From Physcomitrium patens (lineage: Eukaryota > Streptophyta > Bryopsida > Funariales > Funariaceae), in NCBI RefSeq assembly GCF_000002425.4, contig NC_037272.1, positions 13,280,174 to 13,344,173 of the forward strand: DNA of 64,000 nt, in the 5' to 3' direction. Below, in pieces: positions 1 through 12,597 of the stretch. Both the position numbers and the translations under genes were made by a program. Numbering within the stretch: the first letter of the stretch is position 1; every line of letters starts with the position of its first letter. The notes under the pieces are model-generated. The model saw only the letters and a program-made list of their open reading frames with translations. It did no database searches and was not told where the DNA came from.

Positions 1-3000
1 TTGTCCAAAAATAAAAAATGGTCTAAACCTTCGATAGTCCAACTTATCACAAGGACGTATCGTCTTGATATTACAATGAAGTAATCATACCTTGTCATAA
101 GGATCGGTGGTCTTGATATTGCATTGAAATAACCATACCTTCTTACTTATGTGGAATGGTAGTTGTTCCTTTTGATAGACATCCACATTGACCTTTTGTT
201 GTTCTTGAGTTTTTTTTAACTACACCTTCATCATTGCATGTAGCTCTGAAAATGAATTGTCAAATCTTTCGCCACAAGATTATCAACTTTTAAAAAGTCA
301 AAAGTATCAAGTCGTGGATGATAACCATAATTGGCAAAGAGAGGTGTTTATTTTGTAGAAGAATGTACTATGTAATTATAAGCAAACTCTGCTAATGGCA
401 AAAGAATTGTCCAATCATCTTGTTGGTAGTTGATGGTACATCTTAAATATTGCTTCAAAACTTCATTAACACGCTCCATTTGTCCATTAGTTTGAGGATG
501 GAATGTCGAAGATAATTTTATATGCACTTTTAGAATCTTGAAAAGAGTCCGCCAAAATCTTGATACAAATTGAATTCTCCTATCTAATATAATATCTTTA
601 GGTAATCCATGATAACGATAGATATTGTCAAGAGAGAGCTTATCTATTTTTTCACTTGTGATGGATTTTGTATATGATACAAAATGTGCCATCTTGGTAA
701 AACAATCTACTTTCATGAATATAGAGTTATAAAAACCTGAGATTGGAAGATCCGTGATGAAATCCATAGAAACAAAAGACCATGGTTGTTCTAGAATGGG
801 TAATGGCTAAAGAAGTCTATAAGAATGATGACAAGGAGTTTTTGATCTTGAGCAAACATCACAAGATTGTATAAAATCTTTGACTACTTTCCATATTTGG
901 AGCTACAAAAAGTCCTTAGATATTAGTTCCAAAGTTTTATTGTATCTAAAATGTCTTGCTAATGGAAATTCATGACGAGCTTGAAGAACGCATAATCGAG
1001 CTTCATCTTTTGGAACATATAGGCATTCCTCGAAATTTAGTTGATTGTTCTTGAATTCAAACTTGGAAGTATCATGAGACTTTGAAGGATTTTTCTTAAT
1101 ATCACGAATAAGAGGATCAAAAGACATACTTGACTGAACTTGTTTAATAAAAGTTGAATTAATAGTTAGTGTTGATTTCATTGCTTGAAGATGAAGATGC
1201 TCTAACTTCAAGAGAATTGTCCATTGTTGATTGATAGTACTATCTCCTTCCTTTAATGCAAGGTAAGATTGTTTAGAGAGTGCATGTCATAAACCTTGTT
1301 GTTTTTTTGGTTGATAAGTGAACTTGAATTTAAATCTTAGCAAAGACATACTCCAATGGGCTTGGCGACGATTCAAAACATGTATTGACATAAAATATAT
1401 TAAGATTCTTGTGATCCATATATACAACCATTGAACTAAAAGTACCTTCTAAATAATGGCGCCATTCTTGAAATGAATCCACAATTACAAGAAGTTCTTT
1501 GTGGTGGATCTCGTAATTAATCTCGAATGCTGAAATTTTTTTAGAATGAAAAGCTATTGGATGAAGTTTATCATCTATTTCCATTTTTGACAATACGACA
1601 TCCAAAGCAAAGTCTGATGCATTTATTTCCATAAAAAATGGCTTAAAAAAATCAAGGCGATACAAGATTGGTGCAGAAACAAACGTTGTCTTCAAAGCTT
1701 CAAATGCTACTTCCGCTTCTTAATTCTATTGAAGTTTGTCTTTACAAGTCAAACATATAAGTGGAGCTATAACTTGAGAGAAGTCTTTGATGAAAATCTG
1801 ATAGTAATTGACAAATCCTAAAATGCATTGGACATCTCTTATCATTTTTTGAATCTTTTCATGTATAATAGTTTGAATTTTCTTAGGATCCATTATAAGT
1901 ACATCATTTGAAATGATGTATCTTAAGAAGTCGATTTCAGTAGTATGAAATATACACTTTTCTATCTTAGTATAGAGTCCCACATTTGTTAGTTTATGTA
2001 ATATACGACAAACATGAAGTTCATGTTCTTCTGTGTTCTTAGAATGGATTAAGATGTCATCTAAGTAACAGACAATAAAATCATCTAAAAACTCTCAAAA
2101 GACATCATTTATTAGATGTTGGAATGTTGATGGTGCATTTGTAAGTCCAAAAGGCATGACGTTGTATTCAAAATATCTATACCTTGTTTGAAATGCAGTC
2201 TTTCATTCATCTCCTTTTTTGATACATATCAGATTGTATGCTCTTCGTAGATCTATTTTTGTATAGATCTTAGCTTGATTCAATTGATTAAAGAGTTCAG
2301 ATATCAAAGGTAGTTGATACCTGTTCATGATGGTGATTTTGTTGAATCCTCAATAATCGATATATATTCGCAATGATCCATCTTTTTTCTTCACAAATAA
2401 AATTGGAGCTCTTGCTGGAGATTTGGAATGGCGTATGAAGTTCTTGGCCAAATTCTCTTCAATACATCCCTTGAGTTCAGTCAATTCATTTTGAGATAAA
2501 TTGTAGATTGGTCCAAATGGCGATCGTACTTCTTCTTGAAGGTCAATTGAGCAGTATTAGGAACAATGTTTCGGAAGAGTATCTACATTTTTCTTCTCAA
2601 ATATATCTTGAATATCTTGATATTGGCTTGTAATGCCACATGAAGACTTTCCACCAGTAGAAACAGCTGTGGCATAAATGACACAAGGTGATCCTTCTTT
2701 TGCAGCATGCAAGAAAGCTCTTATCCTCATTTTATGGTTGCATTGCTTCTTTTGGCAATGTTCAATAGTGCGCTTAGGTTCTCTACAATATAAGCACAAT
2801 CCTTCTTAATGACGATGAGCCTTTTCTTATTCAATAAGAGGTTTTAAACATATTACATCAATTTGTATATCTTCTACTTCCGAATGTATGTGTTGAAGAG
2901 ATATTGGTGTTGTCATTGAATTATAGTAATGTTAAGGTCTATTTGTACTATCCTCAAATCAAAATTCAAAAAGAAAATTGTTGCACTTTACAACAAAGTC

Positions 3001-3872
3001 AATTGCTTGACTCAATGTTTGAGGATTAGGTAAGTTTAGCATTAATTTTTTTACCTCATATTGTAATCTGTAGAGAAATTGGCTAACAAGTGCAGCATCA
3101 TCCCATTTGATATCAGTTGTTAGTTGTCAAAACTGTAAAGCGTACAACGTTACTGATAAGTGTCTTGTCGCAAAATACGGATCTTCTTGGTTGCAATACG
3201 AATTATATCATGTTCTGTATATATAAATTGAAACTTTGCCAAAAAAGCCTCCAAATTATCCAATAATGGATCTCGTCGTTCAAAAAAAGATAAAAACCAT
3301 GATAATGCTGAACTTAAAAAAAACATATTAATGAATCTAACTTGCGATCCTAGAATTGGATAGCTTTGGTGTTGAAGTTCAATCACAAGTTGTAATTCAT
3401 TGATAAATCTTCTAAACTTTGATCTGGTGCCATCAAACTTCTCAGATAGGGTAATTCTAGGTTCTGTAACACTGGAAGGGCATTCCACCATAGAAGAAGG
3501 GACATGATTTGGTGCAGATGTTGAAGTAGCTCCTATCATTTCTATATCTTCACTTCTTGCCAATCTTGTTGTTCCTTGTGGTAGTAAATTGAGTTGATGC
3601 ATTGCAAGCATTAACTCCTTCAATTGCTCTTCCATTTGTGCCATTGCACTCTTCATTTCACCAAGTTCTATCATGATAACACTTAGAAAAAATGATGTCT
3701 AATATCTCTCAAGACAAATGGAAGAGAGGACTTGAGAACAAAGAAAATACTAAGGACAATATCAGTTTAGACGAGGGTAATCCAAAACTTCTAATACACT
3801 TATGTCTTATCAAGAGAAAGGAGTAATCCATTCATAATCAAGATTAGACAAAGCTCTGATATTGTAAGTGTA

Positions 3873-3884
3873 CTCTTGTCAATC
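3873..3884 (-). promoter_or_regulatory. Putative self-primed primer-binding site (B1)
   Basis: The plus-strand bases ACTCTTGTCAAT end one base before the LTR edge at 3886. They are the exact reverse complement of LTR bases 4056-4067, which lie about 24 bases downstream of the TATA-like run and so at the expected RNA start. The 5' end of the RNA could fold onto this site as primer, as known for Tf1. A tRNA-like motif (TATCAGAGC on the minus strand) is present but sits over 20 bases further in. Confidence 0.6.
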
Positions 3885-3885
3885 T

Positions 3886-4431
3886 GTCAAGGACAAGAAC
3901 TTGATAAAGACAAATAAACAAGTGAAACTTCTCTCAAAGAAAGATGACAAAATAGAAATAACTCAATATGTATATTAAAAAAGAAACTAGAATGGCTATT
4001 GCCAAAAGATAAGACAACTAGAGACCCTTGAAATTAGACTAGAAGCAAGAAAGAAATTGACAAGAGTGAAGAAGGCTTCACTCTTATTTCTATATATATT
4101 ATTTAACTAGAGGCCACATGATGATGTTCTATAGGACTTCCAACATGTATTGACTTTACAGGATACATGCCTTCACTTACAAGACAAGTTTTTCTATGTG
4201 TAGGCCACATAGTTAGCTTGGTCTTCAAGCTAACAACATGTGTGGCACATGGCCAACTTGTTGACCATGTTTCTAATCCAAAAAGTCAATTAAAGACATC
4301 TATAAAGTCAAAGTAGTGTCTATGAAGCTTTTAGGAAGCTTCTATAGCAAATATTATAGAATTACCTACTTTTATTTACTACTACCTATTTATACATGTA
4401 ATTATTGGCTTACATGTATATGTCTGTGATA
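3886..4431 (-). repeat. 5' LTR of B1 element
   Basis: About 546 bases beginning TGTCAAGGAC and ending GTCTGTGATA as read on the plus strand. The right half matches the B2 LTRs (5664-6200, 14492-15035, 30351-30899, 49748-50297, 54771-55340) closely. The left half differs and defines subtype B1. It contains a TATA-like run at 4091-4099 for minus-strand transcription and the predicted RNA start near 4067. Confidence 0.8.
4056..4099 (-). promoter_or_regulatory. LTR core promoter: TATA and predicted RNA start (B1)
   Basis: TATATATAT at 4091-4099 read on the minus strand is followed about 24 bases later by the 12-base stretch 4056-4067, the exact complement of the site inside the LTR edge. The spacing matches a normal TATA-to-start distance, so the RNA is predicted to begin with this primer-like segment. 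This is inference from spacing only. Confidence 0.5.
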
Positions 4432-5500
4432 TCTATTTATTTCCATTTTTATACAGACTAGATTATATGCTTTTTGTAGATATATTTTTATATAGATCTT
4501 TACTTAATTAAATTAATCAAAAATCTTAAAATTGTAGGTAAAAGATATCTATTCTTGATGGAGATCTTATTAAGTCCTTTATAATGTATGTATATTTGTA
4601 GAAATCTATCATTTTTCTTTAGAAATAAAATAAAAGCTCCTAATAGATATTTTGAATAGTGTATAAAATTCTTAGACAAATTCTTCTCAATGCATTCTTT
4701 TAGTACATTCTACTCATTTCGCAATAAGCTTTAGATTGATTTGAATGGAGTTGAAATTTTTCTTATAAATCAATTAAACAATCATAAGGTCAATGGTCTA
4801 GAAAAATATTTGCATTCTTTTTTTCAAAAATGTCATAGAAATCTTGATTTTGGCTAGGAATACTACTTGACATCTTTCTACCATCAAAAATATGTATGGC
4901 ATATATAATAAAAGATGATATTTCTTTTATTGTATGCACTATAGTTCTTGTAACTACCAATAAGGATTTAGATATATTAGACTTGTATATTTTTACTTGA
5001 CTAATAAAATTTTGAATTAAACTATAAAAAATAATTAAGATTATAAAAAATCTAATCTATTTAAGGATTATATTTTTTATATCATGATAATCCTAAAAGA
5101 ATTCGACTAAAGAGAGATTTTATTATATTAGATATTATTATATTATTATGATCATTAATTGCTATATGTAAATAAACAATCTCATGGATAGTATCTCCAA
5201 ACGATAGCAAAGATACATTTATAACTTTTATATGTACATATTTAATTTTCTTGACTAATAATATCTCTTATTTTTTTTAACAAAATCTCTACTTATAAAA
5301 CATATTGATGCTTTTGAATCTAATATGGCAAAGACTTTATTATTTTTAGGTTCTAAACACACATTTCTTGTAAATAAAGATAAAGGACTTGAACATAGAA
5401 TTAGATCTTTATGAAGTGTTGTATATGATTCTAGTTGCACAATCTCTATTATAGTTAAAAAAAAACTTATTTTTTGACACATTTTTTTCTTTGGCAATCA

Positions 5501-5570
5501 TTATCATATTATATGTATTCTTGCTTGAAAATGCATTAGGTACCTAGATATAGAAGGTGAGTAAAAATGC
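5501..5570 (+). repeat. Family C LTR tip (partial)
   Basis: About 70 bases resembling the first bases of the family C LTR (compare 23571, 27710, 57930, 63735): an ATATTATATG-like start, then TTCTTGCTTGAAAATGCATT and a CCTAG...AGAAGGT motif. It interrupts the B2 fragment between protease and leader. Only the tip is visible. Confidence 0.45.
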
Positions 5571-5663
5571 AATGAAAAACCTTTAAAATATAACAATATA
5601 AGTGAAATAATTCACTTACTTCTAAAACAAAACAAGAATAATAAATTTTCACTCATATCAAAT

Positions 5664-6200
5664 TGTCAAGGACATGAATCTCAAAGAAAAAAAACTCAAT
5701 ACACTCTTGTATCACTCAAAAAGATTAAAAAGTTACTCAAAGATGGAATATATTGAACTAGAATAGATATTGTTGAAGCCAAGAAGAGTAAAAAGTCTTG
5801 AAAAAAGACTAAGGACTTAAAAGACATTTACAAGAGTGAAGAAGGCTTCACTCTTTCCTCATTATATACTCTCTAATTAGGAGCTACATAATAATGTTCT
5901 ATAGGACCTCCAACATGTGTTGACTTTGCTAAACAAATGTCTTATCTTGCAAGGCAAGTTATCTATATGTGCTCGATATAATTAGCTTGTTCTACAAGCT
6001 ATCAACATATGTGACATTTGGCTAACTTGATGACCAAGTTTTTAATCTACAAATTAACTATAAACATGCGTAAAATCAAAGCAGTGTCTATAAAGCTTTT
6101 AAGGAGCTTCTTTAGAAGATATTATGAAATTAATTTACTTTTATCTACTTCTATTTAATCATATAGATAATTATTAAAGTAAATATGTATGTCCATGACA
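5664..6200 (-). repeat. 5' LTR of B2 fragment
   Basis: About 537 bases starting TGTCAAGGACATGAAT and ending GTCCATGACA (plus strand), the typical B2 ends. It holds the shared AGAGTGAAGAAGGCTTCACT block at the predicted RNA start and a TATA-like run just to its right. Confidence 0.8.
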
Positions 6201-6412
6201 TTAAGATGATAAAATCTTTATATCAATTAGTGAAGAATAATGATTCTTTTTATATTATATTTTCCATCTTTATAATTATATTATAATTAAATATATTAAA
6301 TTTTAAATTAAAATATATATTTAAAAATATTTATTTATTTTTAACATTATTCAATATGATTGAAATAAGATTTTAATTTTACAATCAATAACTTATATTT
6401 AATTATATAAAG

Positions 6413-6453
<41 letters not shown>

Positions 6454-7020
6454 TTATGGATAAATCTTTAAAAAAAAATCCATAAAATAATAAATATTAG
6501 AATAGATATTTATATGCTAATTAATTTTTTTTCTTAAATAATATTGACAAATTTATATGATAACATTTTGATTCCAATGACATAACTAAGAATTAAGAAT
6601 TAAAGTATAACTTGAAATCCACTACTAGATATTAAATCAAATTTTCTATCATATTTCTAATTTTACCACCTAGAATTAATTAATTTTTTATTGTATTTAT
6701 CATTTGGAATTTTTGTTGTTATTTTGCTTCTTTGGTCTAATGCTATTTTTGCAAATCGTCATATAATTTGAATTTTAAATACTATATAAATGTTATATTG
6801 ATTATGTGCAAAGGCATATAAGATGATTTCAATTGTTTAATATGTTAAAAGATTTTTAAAATCAAGTTTTCTTTTCTACATGATCCTTGATCTTACAATT
6901 TTAAGTGTGTTATAGGTACACTGTTCCTCCTGTAAAGAAAAATCATAATAAGTATTCCAAAGTAAGAAATAATGTGAAGTCTTAGAAACAGCATTTCCCT
7001 ACGAAGAGCACAAGTTTCTG
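6201..7020. other. AT-rich spacer, no gene seen
   Basis: Strongly AT-rich sequence between the B2 LTR and the host island. It contains a TA dinucleotide run at about 6417-6447. I see no coding signal and no RNA gene here. Confidence 0.6.
6417..6447. repeat. (AT)n microsatellite
   Basis: About 30 bases of uninterrupted AT dinucleotides. Confidence 0.9.
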
Positions 7021-8089
7021 CAACTTCCACCTAGTTTATGAACAATTGATGAAGGCTTCTTCTTCTTCTTCTTTTCTTGCTGCTCTTCGGAGATTCCAAG
7101 GTCGGGGGGTTGTGCTGTTCGGCTTGTGCCTCATTTTAAGCCACTCTTGTCTCCGCGTGGGTTTTCCAGACGCGGGGGTTAATCTGCCGCACTTCTTCAT
7201 CAGCATGATTTTGTCCACAGCGTCTTCTGGGAGGTCGTTGCACCGCCTGCATAGCTACCGACGCTATCAATGGGTAACATCAGAAGGCAGAGCCACAGGA
7301 ACGGTGAAGTCTCAGCAAAGCCTTTCTTCCACCTCCCGAGAGACATCGGAATCGGACAACTGCCAGTCCTCTTTACGTGCCGAAGGCCTGTAATTGTAGA
7401 GGAATGTTATGTGGGTGGAAGATGCTCAGAGTGTGTAGGAATAGAAGCGGAGGTATATGTTATGTTGAGTTGTATGTACCACACCCACCGAGTGACCATG
7501 AGAATCTACAATTGGTTTATGACTACAAGGGCTGCACACATCGAGGGTGATCGGAATGCTTAAAGGGGTTATGTCGATCATCCATGGAACGGACACAATG
7601 AGGTATGTTGAATCACCACAGTTTGATTTCTCCTGAATTGCCGTATGAGGCAAAAGCAAAAGCGGGAGAGGACTGTGTTGGACTGGTGCTCAGGAAGCTC
7701 CCCATATGGGACGGCTCGAGTTAGCATTGCACAACCAGCTGCTGGTTGGGATCAGGACCCTTGACTGCCTAACTGGAGCTAGAGATTGTTCGACCTGGAT
7801 CCTACACGAAGCGGAAAGAAACTGAACGGAAGCAAGTTTGAAGAGGATGCAAGGGAATTCTTCTGGATGCCCCGCCTTTGTTCTTCGAGAAGGGGGGCGC
7901 TGCGCGTAGGGCGCATCCCTGGGCCACGCAAGCAACCACTTGGCGATAGAAACTTCACCAGGTGGGAGGAGAAGCAATAGCGGGACAGATCCTGCGAGGA
8001 GCGTGTGGGTTTCCAATGCCGCATGCTTGACACGGGGTTCTCATAAATTTCCATGCCGCTTGCAGAAAAAACTCGACATCGATTCGGAG
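7021..8089. other. GC-richer region 3' of the glucanase gene, unassigned
   Basis: Base composition changes sharply to near-balanced GC at about 7000, as in the neighbouring gene. Several short open frames exist on both strands, including a plus-strand frame at about 7049-7393 with a hydrophobic stretch after a Ser run. The Ser run comes from a (TTC)n repeat at about 7057-7078. None resembles a family I know. In particular I see no Cys-rich X8/CBM43 module following the glucanase stop. This could be the gene's 3' UTR and flank, or an unrecognised gene. Confidence 0.4.
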
Positions 8090-9674
8090 CTATGGCGCAA
8101 TGGGGGCGTACTGGCTGTCAACCATCTGCCCTGTTAGGTCGATGTCATACACTGGCCTCAAGCTCGGGTACAGGAGCCCCCAGTTTCGCTCCGACTCTGG
8201 CCCGGGCTTCTGATTCTCGTTAAACAGCGCGAAAATGAACGTGGGAATGAATACATCAGGACGCTTGGGGGTACCGAAATTGCTAGTGGCCAGTATTTTC
8301 CTCACGAGCCTCCGATTGTAGTTGGCCGCATTTTGGATGCTAGCGCCGGCCTGCGTTGAGTCGGCATTGGTCGGCCACCCGGTCTCTCCAACCGCGACGC
8401 GCACGTCACCAAACCCCAGTTTTTCAGTGGCATAGATTATCGCATCCAACTGTGCATCTAACAGGTTGGTGTATGTGAACGTGCCATCCATAACTGTGTC
8501 TGCATTGGACCCGAATTGAGCATAGTTTAAGCTGATTAACCCCCCACTGGAGGCGTAGGACAGAAAGGGATACAAGTTCACGAAGAAGTATGATCGTGTT
8601 GTGGAGAGGAATTTGAGCAAAGGAAGAATGACGGGCACAGCGATGTCTGGGCGGAATGAGCCCGTCGATGGAGGGTAGGAACTGGACAGGACGTCAGCTG
8701 CGACCGCGGTGGAGACCTTAATCTTATCAGACCATCCTCGTGCAGACAGAGAGTTGTGGAGATTTTGCATCGCGGGGACGAGCTGTGTCCAGGGAAGTGA
8801 TCCGTCCGAGAAGACTTCATTTCCGACGAGTATGGTGACGATGTTCGTGGCAGGGTAGTAGGCGCCAACGTTCTGGGCTATCCAAGCTTCGGCCATGGCA
8901 GCGTTCGTGCCAATTCCTCCGATCTGGTCATTAGGAATGGCGACCACCGCTTCGAGGCCGCTGTTTGCTAGAGCAGCTAGGATGCCTGCATTGGGATTGA
9001 AGATCTTGACACGACCTATTTTCATGGACTTGATTGCTGCGACTGCTGCGGAGGGGGTTGGGAGGTTGTCGCCCAGGGTGCCGTAATTGATGCCTATCGT
9101 GCGAGACTGAGGTGCGTATCCATCACCTGCATTTGTGGAGGCAAGTTGTAAGTAGAAAACTCAAGCATCAGTAATCACCAACCCCCAGTATGTCTTCTCA
9201 ACAAATACTGAATTTCGTGGTGGGGACTGCTGCCGTGTTTGTGCACTCTTCGCCGAGAGGTTTGTCATCCAAAGAAGGCACTTTGAGTCGAGAGTTCATC
9301 TGCTTTCGAGAGCATGTGTGCATGTGCAAGTGAATTTCATCGCATGCGTGTCGTGAATGTCATGGAAAGATGGGGATCTAGTGACGATTCTCTATGCATT
9401 CAGCACTATTGCATTCAAGCTTTCTAGGTATGGATTTTAGTGGGTATTCACGCGGTAGCTGCCATGCCATTCTACAAAGTCCAATACAGCTTGTAGTTGT
9501 GCAACTAGTTCTCGGATGGAATCGATCATGTGCATGAAGAACTAGATGAGAGCCAAGGATAGATATACTACCTGAAGCTGGCGGCGACGGAGTGACAGGA
9601 GGAGGACGCTCGCGGTGCGCATTGCATTCGCATGCAAGCAAAGTCAGAAACATCAGCAGAGATATCAGCTTCAT
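8090..9674 (-). CDS. GH17 glucan endo-1,3-beta-D-glucosidase, two exons
   Basis: Predicted secreted enzyme that cleaves internal beta-1,3-glucosidic bonds of callose or related wall glucans. Exon 1 is 9572-9674 (ATG at 9674). Exon 2 is 8090-9126. A GT-AG intron (9127-9571) joins them in matching phase at a Gly codon, giving 379 residues. Residues 1-19 (MKLISLLMFLTLLACECNA) look like a signal peptide and are followed by a short Pro-rich linker (PPPVTPSPPAS). The GH17 barrel starts at IGINYGTLGDNLPTP (about residue 44). The general acid is Glu138 in VGNEV and the nucleophile is Glu282 in VGETGWPT. The FALFNEN and ERNWGLLYP motifs near the end are typical of the family. The protein stops soon after PVYDIDLTG, with no X8 module and no clear GPI-anchor tail. 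Codon use is much GC-richer than the surrounding transposons. It appears intact. The exact physiological role (wall remodelling, plasmodesmata or defence) cannot be told from sequence. Confidence 0.93.
9127..9571 (-). other. Intron of the GH17 gene
   Basis: 445 bases. Donor CAG|GTAGTA at the end of exon 1 and acceptor AATGCAG|GTGAT before exon 2, preceded by a pyrimidine-rich stretch. Phase 1 on both sides. The intron separates the signal peptide and linker from the catalytic domain, a common place for an intron in plant GH17 genes. Confidence 0.85.
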
Positions 9675-11148
9675 CTTCCGTGCTTTTGAGAACCTCCGAA
9701 ATTTACAAGAAAAACGTCAGAGGATGCTCCTCCAATACTTGCAGCTTGATTGAACCCTTGCACCTAATTCATGCAGCAGCAGCACCAGACGATATTCTGA
9801 GCTATGTGCTACGCTGCCCCTTGCACAAGGCTCCCAATCAACCCACGGACTCGAGCGGTGTTGGCAATGTTAGGAACTGTAGCGACCCGAACTTGCAATT
9901 TACTACAGTTTCCACATTGAATTCGAAACTGTGATTGCGAACTCCCTTCAGTGCAAACGATGAAGTTTTTTAGAAAAGCGAATGCAAGTTGCTTATCAAC
10001 TCTGAGCTACGGACAAACACGGAAGTATCTCAGCGAGCAGCCCACCGAAGATGCAACAACAATGAGGTGCACTCTTGACGAATGGAAAAAACTATAACTA
10101 CCACTGAGCGTCAGCGATTGGACCCACAGCAGCTGAAAGACTTGCCTCACCAGTTCCCTTTGAGCTCTAGGCAGCCACTTTGGTTTTGTAATGGAGCTGA
10201 AGCACCGGAAATGATCCACAAGATTCCGTCGACGAGAGTGAAGACCTATTGGGCCCACTATCGCGCATTGTAAACGTAGCTCATCTTTTTCACTTCAGCG
10301 ATGGAGGGAACAGCATGATTGCCGCCACAGCTCCAGAATTCTCACCTTCACAGAAACCCCGGCAGTACCCGATACAAATCCAAGTCAATAAACAAGACAG
10401 AAACAAAAACAAAACGAGCCTTCAACTGAAATAATGCACTCTTTTCTCTCTCAATCACTCACTCCCCCCTCAATCAATGAAGCTTCTAATCCCCAGGCTT
10501 GATAAGACAGACTTGATGATGTCAACACATTGAAAATCCAAGCCCCTCTGAGCTCAAGGACTGATTGCTACCAAGCATGCCAAAGCATGGAGTTATTATC
10601 CTGCTGAGTCTCACCTTTCTTCACTCTCAAAGCAATCCAATTCCCACACTAATGAGCATTTAGTGTGTAAATTCCACCAGATATCCCATGAACAGTTGGA
10701 GCCAGACTTAGCAACATCCCCCCCCCCTAAAATTACATTCTTCAGTAAATTTGTCCCTAGCAGGCATGGAGTATCATCTCTGTTGAATGGTCAAAACTAC
10801 TGCTTGGAACTGGGTTTTCTAGTGTTGAAAAGTCTCCTTCTAGATAAGCTCAAGATGCTCGTGTCTTCTATCACCACTTGAATTCCTGTCCTCCTCCATT
10901 GCAAGTAACTCATGTAACCAGTCAAACTTCATGATTTTATGTGCAGAATTCACTTTGGATGGGGGTATTGGTTCCAATTCTGGGAGGATGGTGGCATGAG
11001 CTGCTAGGAATGATCCCTTTGTCATTCCACTAAGCTCCTTGTATGGTCATGTGATGCCCATGTCATTGAATAAGAATATTGATATAATCAATTGGTGGGT
11101 TATTAAGTATTCCTTCTTCATGCACTTCTTTTAAATTGCATCCCTTGA

Positions 11149-11184
<36 letters not shown>

Positions 11185-12550
11185 CACATGTGTGTGTGTG
11201 TATGTGTGTGCTGTTCCATTTTATTCTGCATTGAAGGCCTAAGTGGTGGTTAAGAAAATTATAGAAGGTAGTCACCATCTTGTTGCTTTTCCTGCTTAGC
11301 CTATGGAGCCAGTTATATGTTGGCCTTTGTAACCAATAGACAGATTGCATCTAACATACAGTGGCCACTGCAGCCCTCCAAAGAACTTTGTTAGCAACTA
11401 GAGACTGGCATTTATTCTCAGTGAGGGAGAGGAGAAAGGAGTGGATTGGACAACAAACAGAGCTCTTCAATTTGGAAAGCCATTACATGAACAACATTCA
11501 TCTTTAATGGAGTGAGAGGAGCAGCCTAATTCACCAAACCTCACCATGCTTTCCTCTTTGGAACTTGCATCAATTACCTCTCATTTAGAGGCTCCACCAC
11601 CACCACCATCCCCAGGTATTTGTCATCCATACAATCATACATTCATCCAAAAGTTTAATATTAGCTTGAGTGTTTGAAGGCCATCCATGACCCAGTCTGC
11701 CAGTAACCCCCATCTCTCCACTCCACTTACTCTTGGTAATTGGCACTCAGCCTTTCTTTTCTTTTTCTTTTTTCTTTTTTTAATTTTAATGCTTGCCTTT
11801 TTCTTTTCTGGTCGAATATGTGGGCCAGTAATTCAAATATTACACCCAAGCTTGGTCAACAGCCACATGAAGAAAGGATGAATGTGTTGGATGATATGAT
11901 AGATGGATGATGTTATACCTACTCAGCCGCCTCCTCAAGTCCAAGCGGACAGTGTTCGAAATCCTTTTCACACAGCGCCGAATTTTGCTGCATGGGCAAT
12001 CAAATTATTTCGTGGCTTTGTCAGACTATGTCCACAAATAGCAATATTCTTTCATGTGGCTTATGTTCATTTCTTGACAATTAATTTGTTTAATCTAATG
12101 TGTTTACTGAAATGTTAGGTTTCATGTGTGATGTGAGTTTGATGTTCTAAATTATGTAGTATATTACATTAGAAATATTACATTGCGACTTTATATATTT
12201 ATATATTTTTTTCACACAGCCACATATGAAAGCAACAATATTTATATGCCTTTAGTTAAATTTCCACTAAAGTATCATTTTTTAAATTAGATTTTAAATT
12301 GTGTGATTTTAGTATTGCTTCAATTGTAATGTCGTGTATACATAACTTTTCAACCGTTTCAGAAGATTCCGTATCATAAAATTCACCAACAAATTCCAAA
12401 AGATTAAAAAGTTAAAATATTAAAGTTATGGTCTATAGTTATGAATTTCCGAGTAAACCAACAAGGTTATATGTGTGTGGATGCATAAAGGTATGATGTA
12501 GATGTGTATCAATTATATAAGTAAATACATGAATAGAAACCAGAGGAGAT
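9675..12550. other. Upstream/intergenic part of the host island
   Basis: Lies 5' of the minus-strand glucanase gene and falls gradually from balanced GC to AT-rich by about 12100. It should contain the promoter and 5' UTR, but I see no clear TATA box close to the ATG. Short frames such as 10082-10273 (plus, 63 codons with ATG) and 10007-10258 (minus) resemble nothing I know. A (AT)n/(GT)n repeat lies at 11151-11210. No other gene can be supported. Confidence 0.45.
11151..11210. repeat. Compound (AT)n-(TG)n microsatellite
   Basis: An AT dinucleotide run at about 11151-11180, followed by a CA/TG-type run to about 11210. Confidence 0.9.
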
Positions 12551-12597
12551 AAAAAGAGAAAAAAAAAAAAAAAAAAAAAGAAAAAAAAGAAAAAAGA
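12551..12597. repeat. A-rich tract
   Basis: Nearly pure A with scattered G, about 45 bases. It could be the tail of a retroposed sequence, but no body or target duplication was recognised. Confidence 0.7.

Larger units (their letters stand above)
1..4431 (-). mobile_element. Ty3/gypsy chromovirus, subtype B1, 5' part
   Basis: Old minus-strand LTR retrotransposon entering from the left edge, so its 3' end and 3' LTR lie outside. Parts read from high to low coordinate: 5' LTR 3886-4431, leader about 3675-3885, gag about 2560-3674 (a start region rich in Met/Gln/Leu, then a capsid segment with KFDGTRSKFR), reverse transcriptase about 1730-2500, RNase H about 1330-1695, integrase zinc-binding segment about 900-1210, integrase core about 350-780 (MDFITDLP, FTKMAHFV, HPQTNGQMERVN), and integrase C-terminal region to base 1. 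The element is broken in many places. Its AT-rich composition fits an old copy. It probably inserted into the B2 fragment to its right. Confidence 0.85.
4432..6200 (-). mobile_element. Ty3/gypsy chromovirus, subtype B2, fragment
   Basis: Minus-strand remnant abutting the B1 LTR. It holds reverse-transcriptase sequence about 4440-4760, a protease-side segment about 5250-5500 (CLEPKNNKVFAILDSKAS), a short family C tip near 5501-5570, a leader about 5575-5663, and the 5' LTR 5664-6200. Heavily broken and very AT-rich. The abrupt junction at 4431/4432 inside the reverse-transcriptase region suggests that the B1 element inserted into this one. The left half of this copy would then lie outside the window. 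Confidence 0.7.

Noticed and set aside
7049-7393. Small secreted protein gene on the plus strand
   Set aside because: The hydrophobic stretch follows a Ser run made by a TTC microsatellite. There is no family match and an equally open frame lies opposite. Left as unassigned region.
7786-8137. Short frames overlapping the 3' end of the glucanase, including a possible X8 module
   Set aside because: No Cys pattern of X8/CBM43, and the main frame ends cleanly after a normal GH17 C-terminus.
12551-12597. SINE or processed pseudogene ending in an A tail
   Set aside because: No conserved body, promoter boxes or flanking duplication found beside the A tract.
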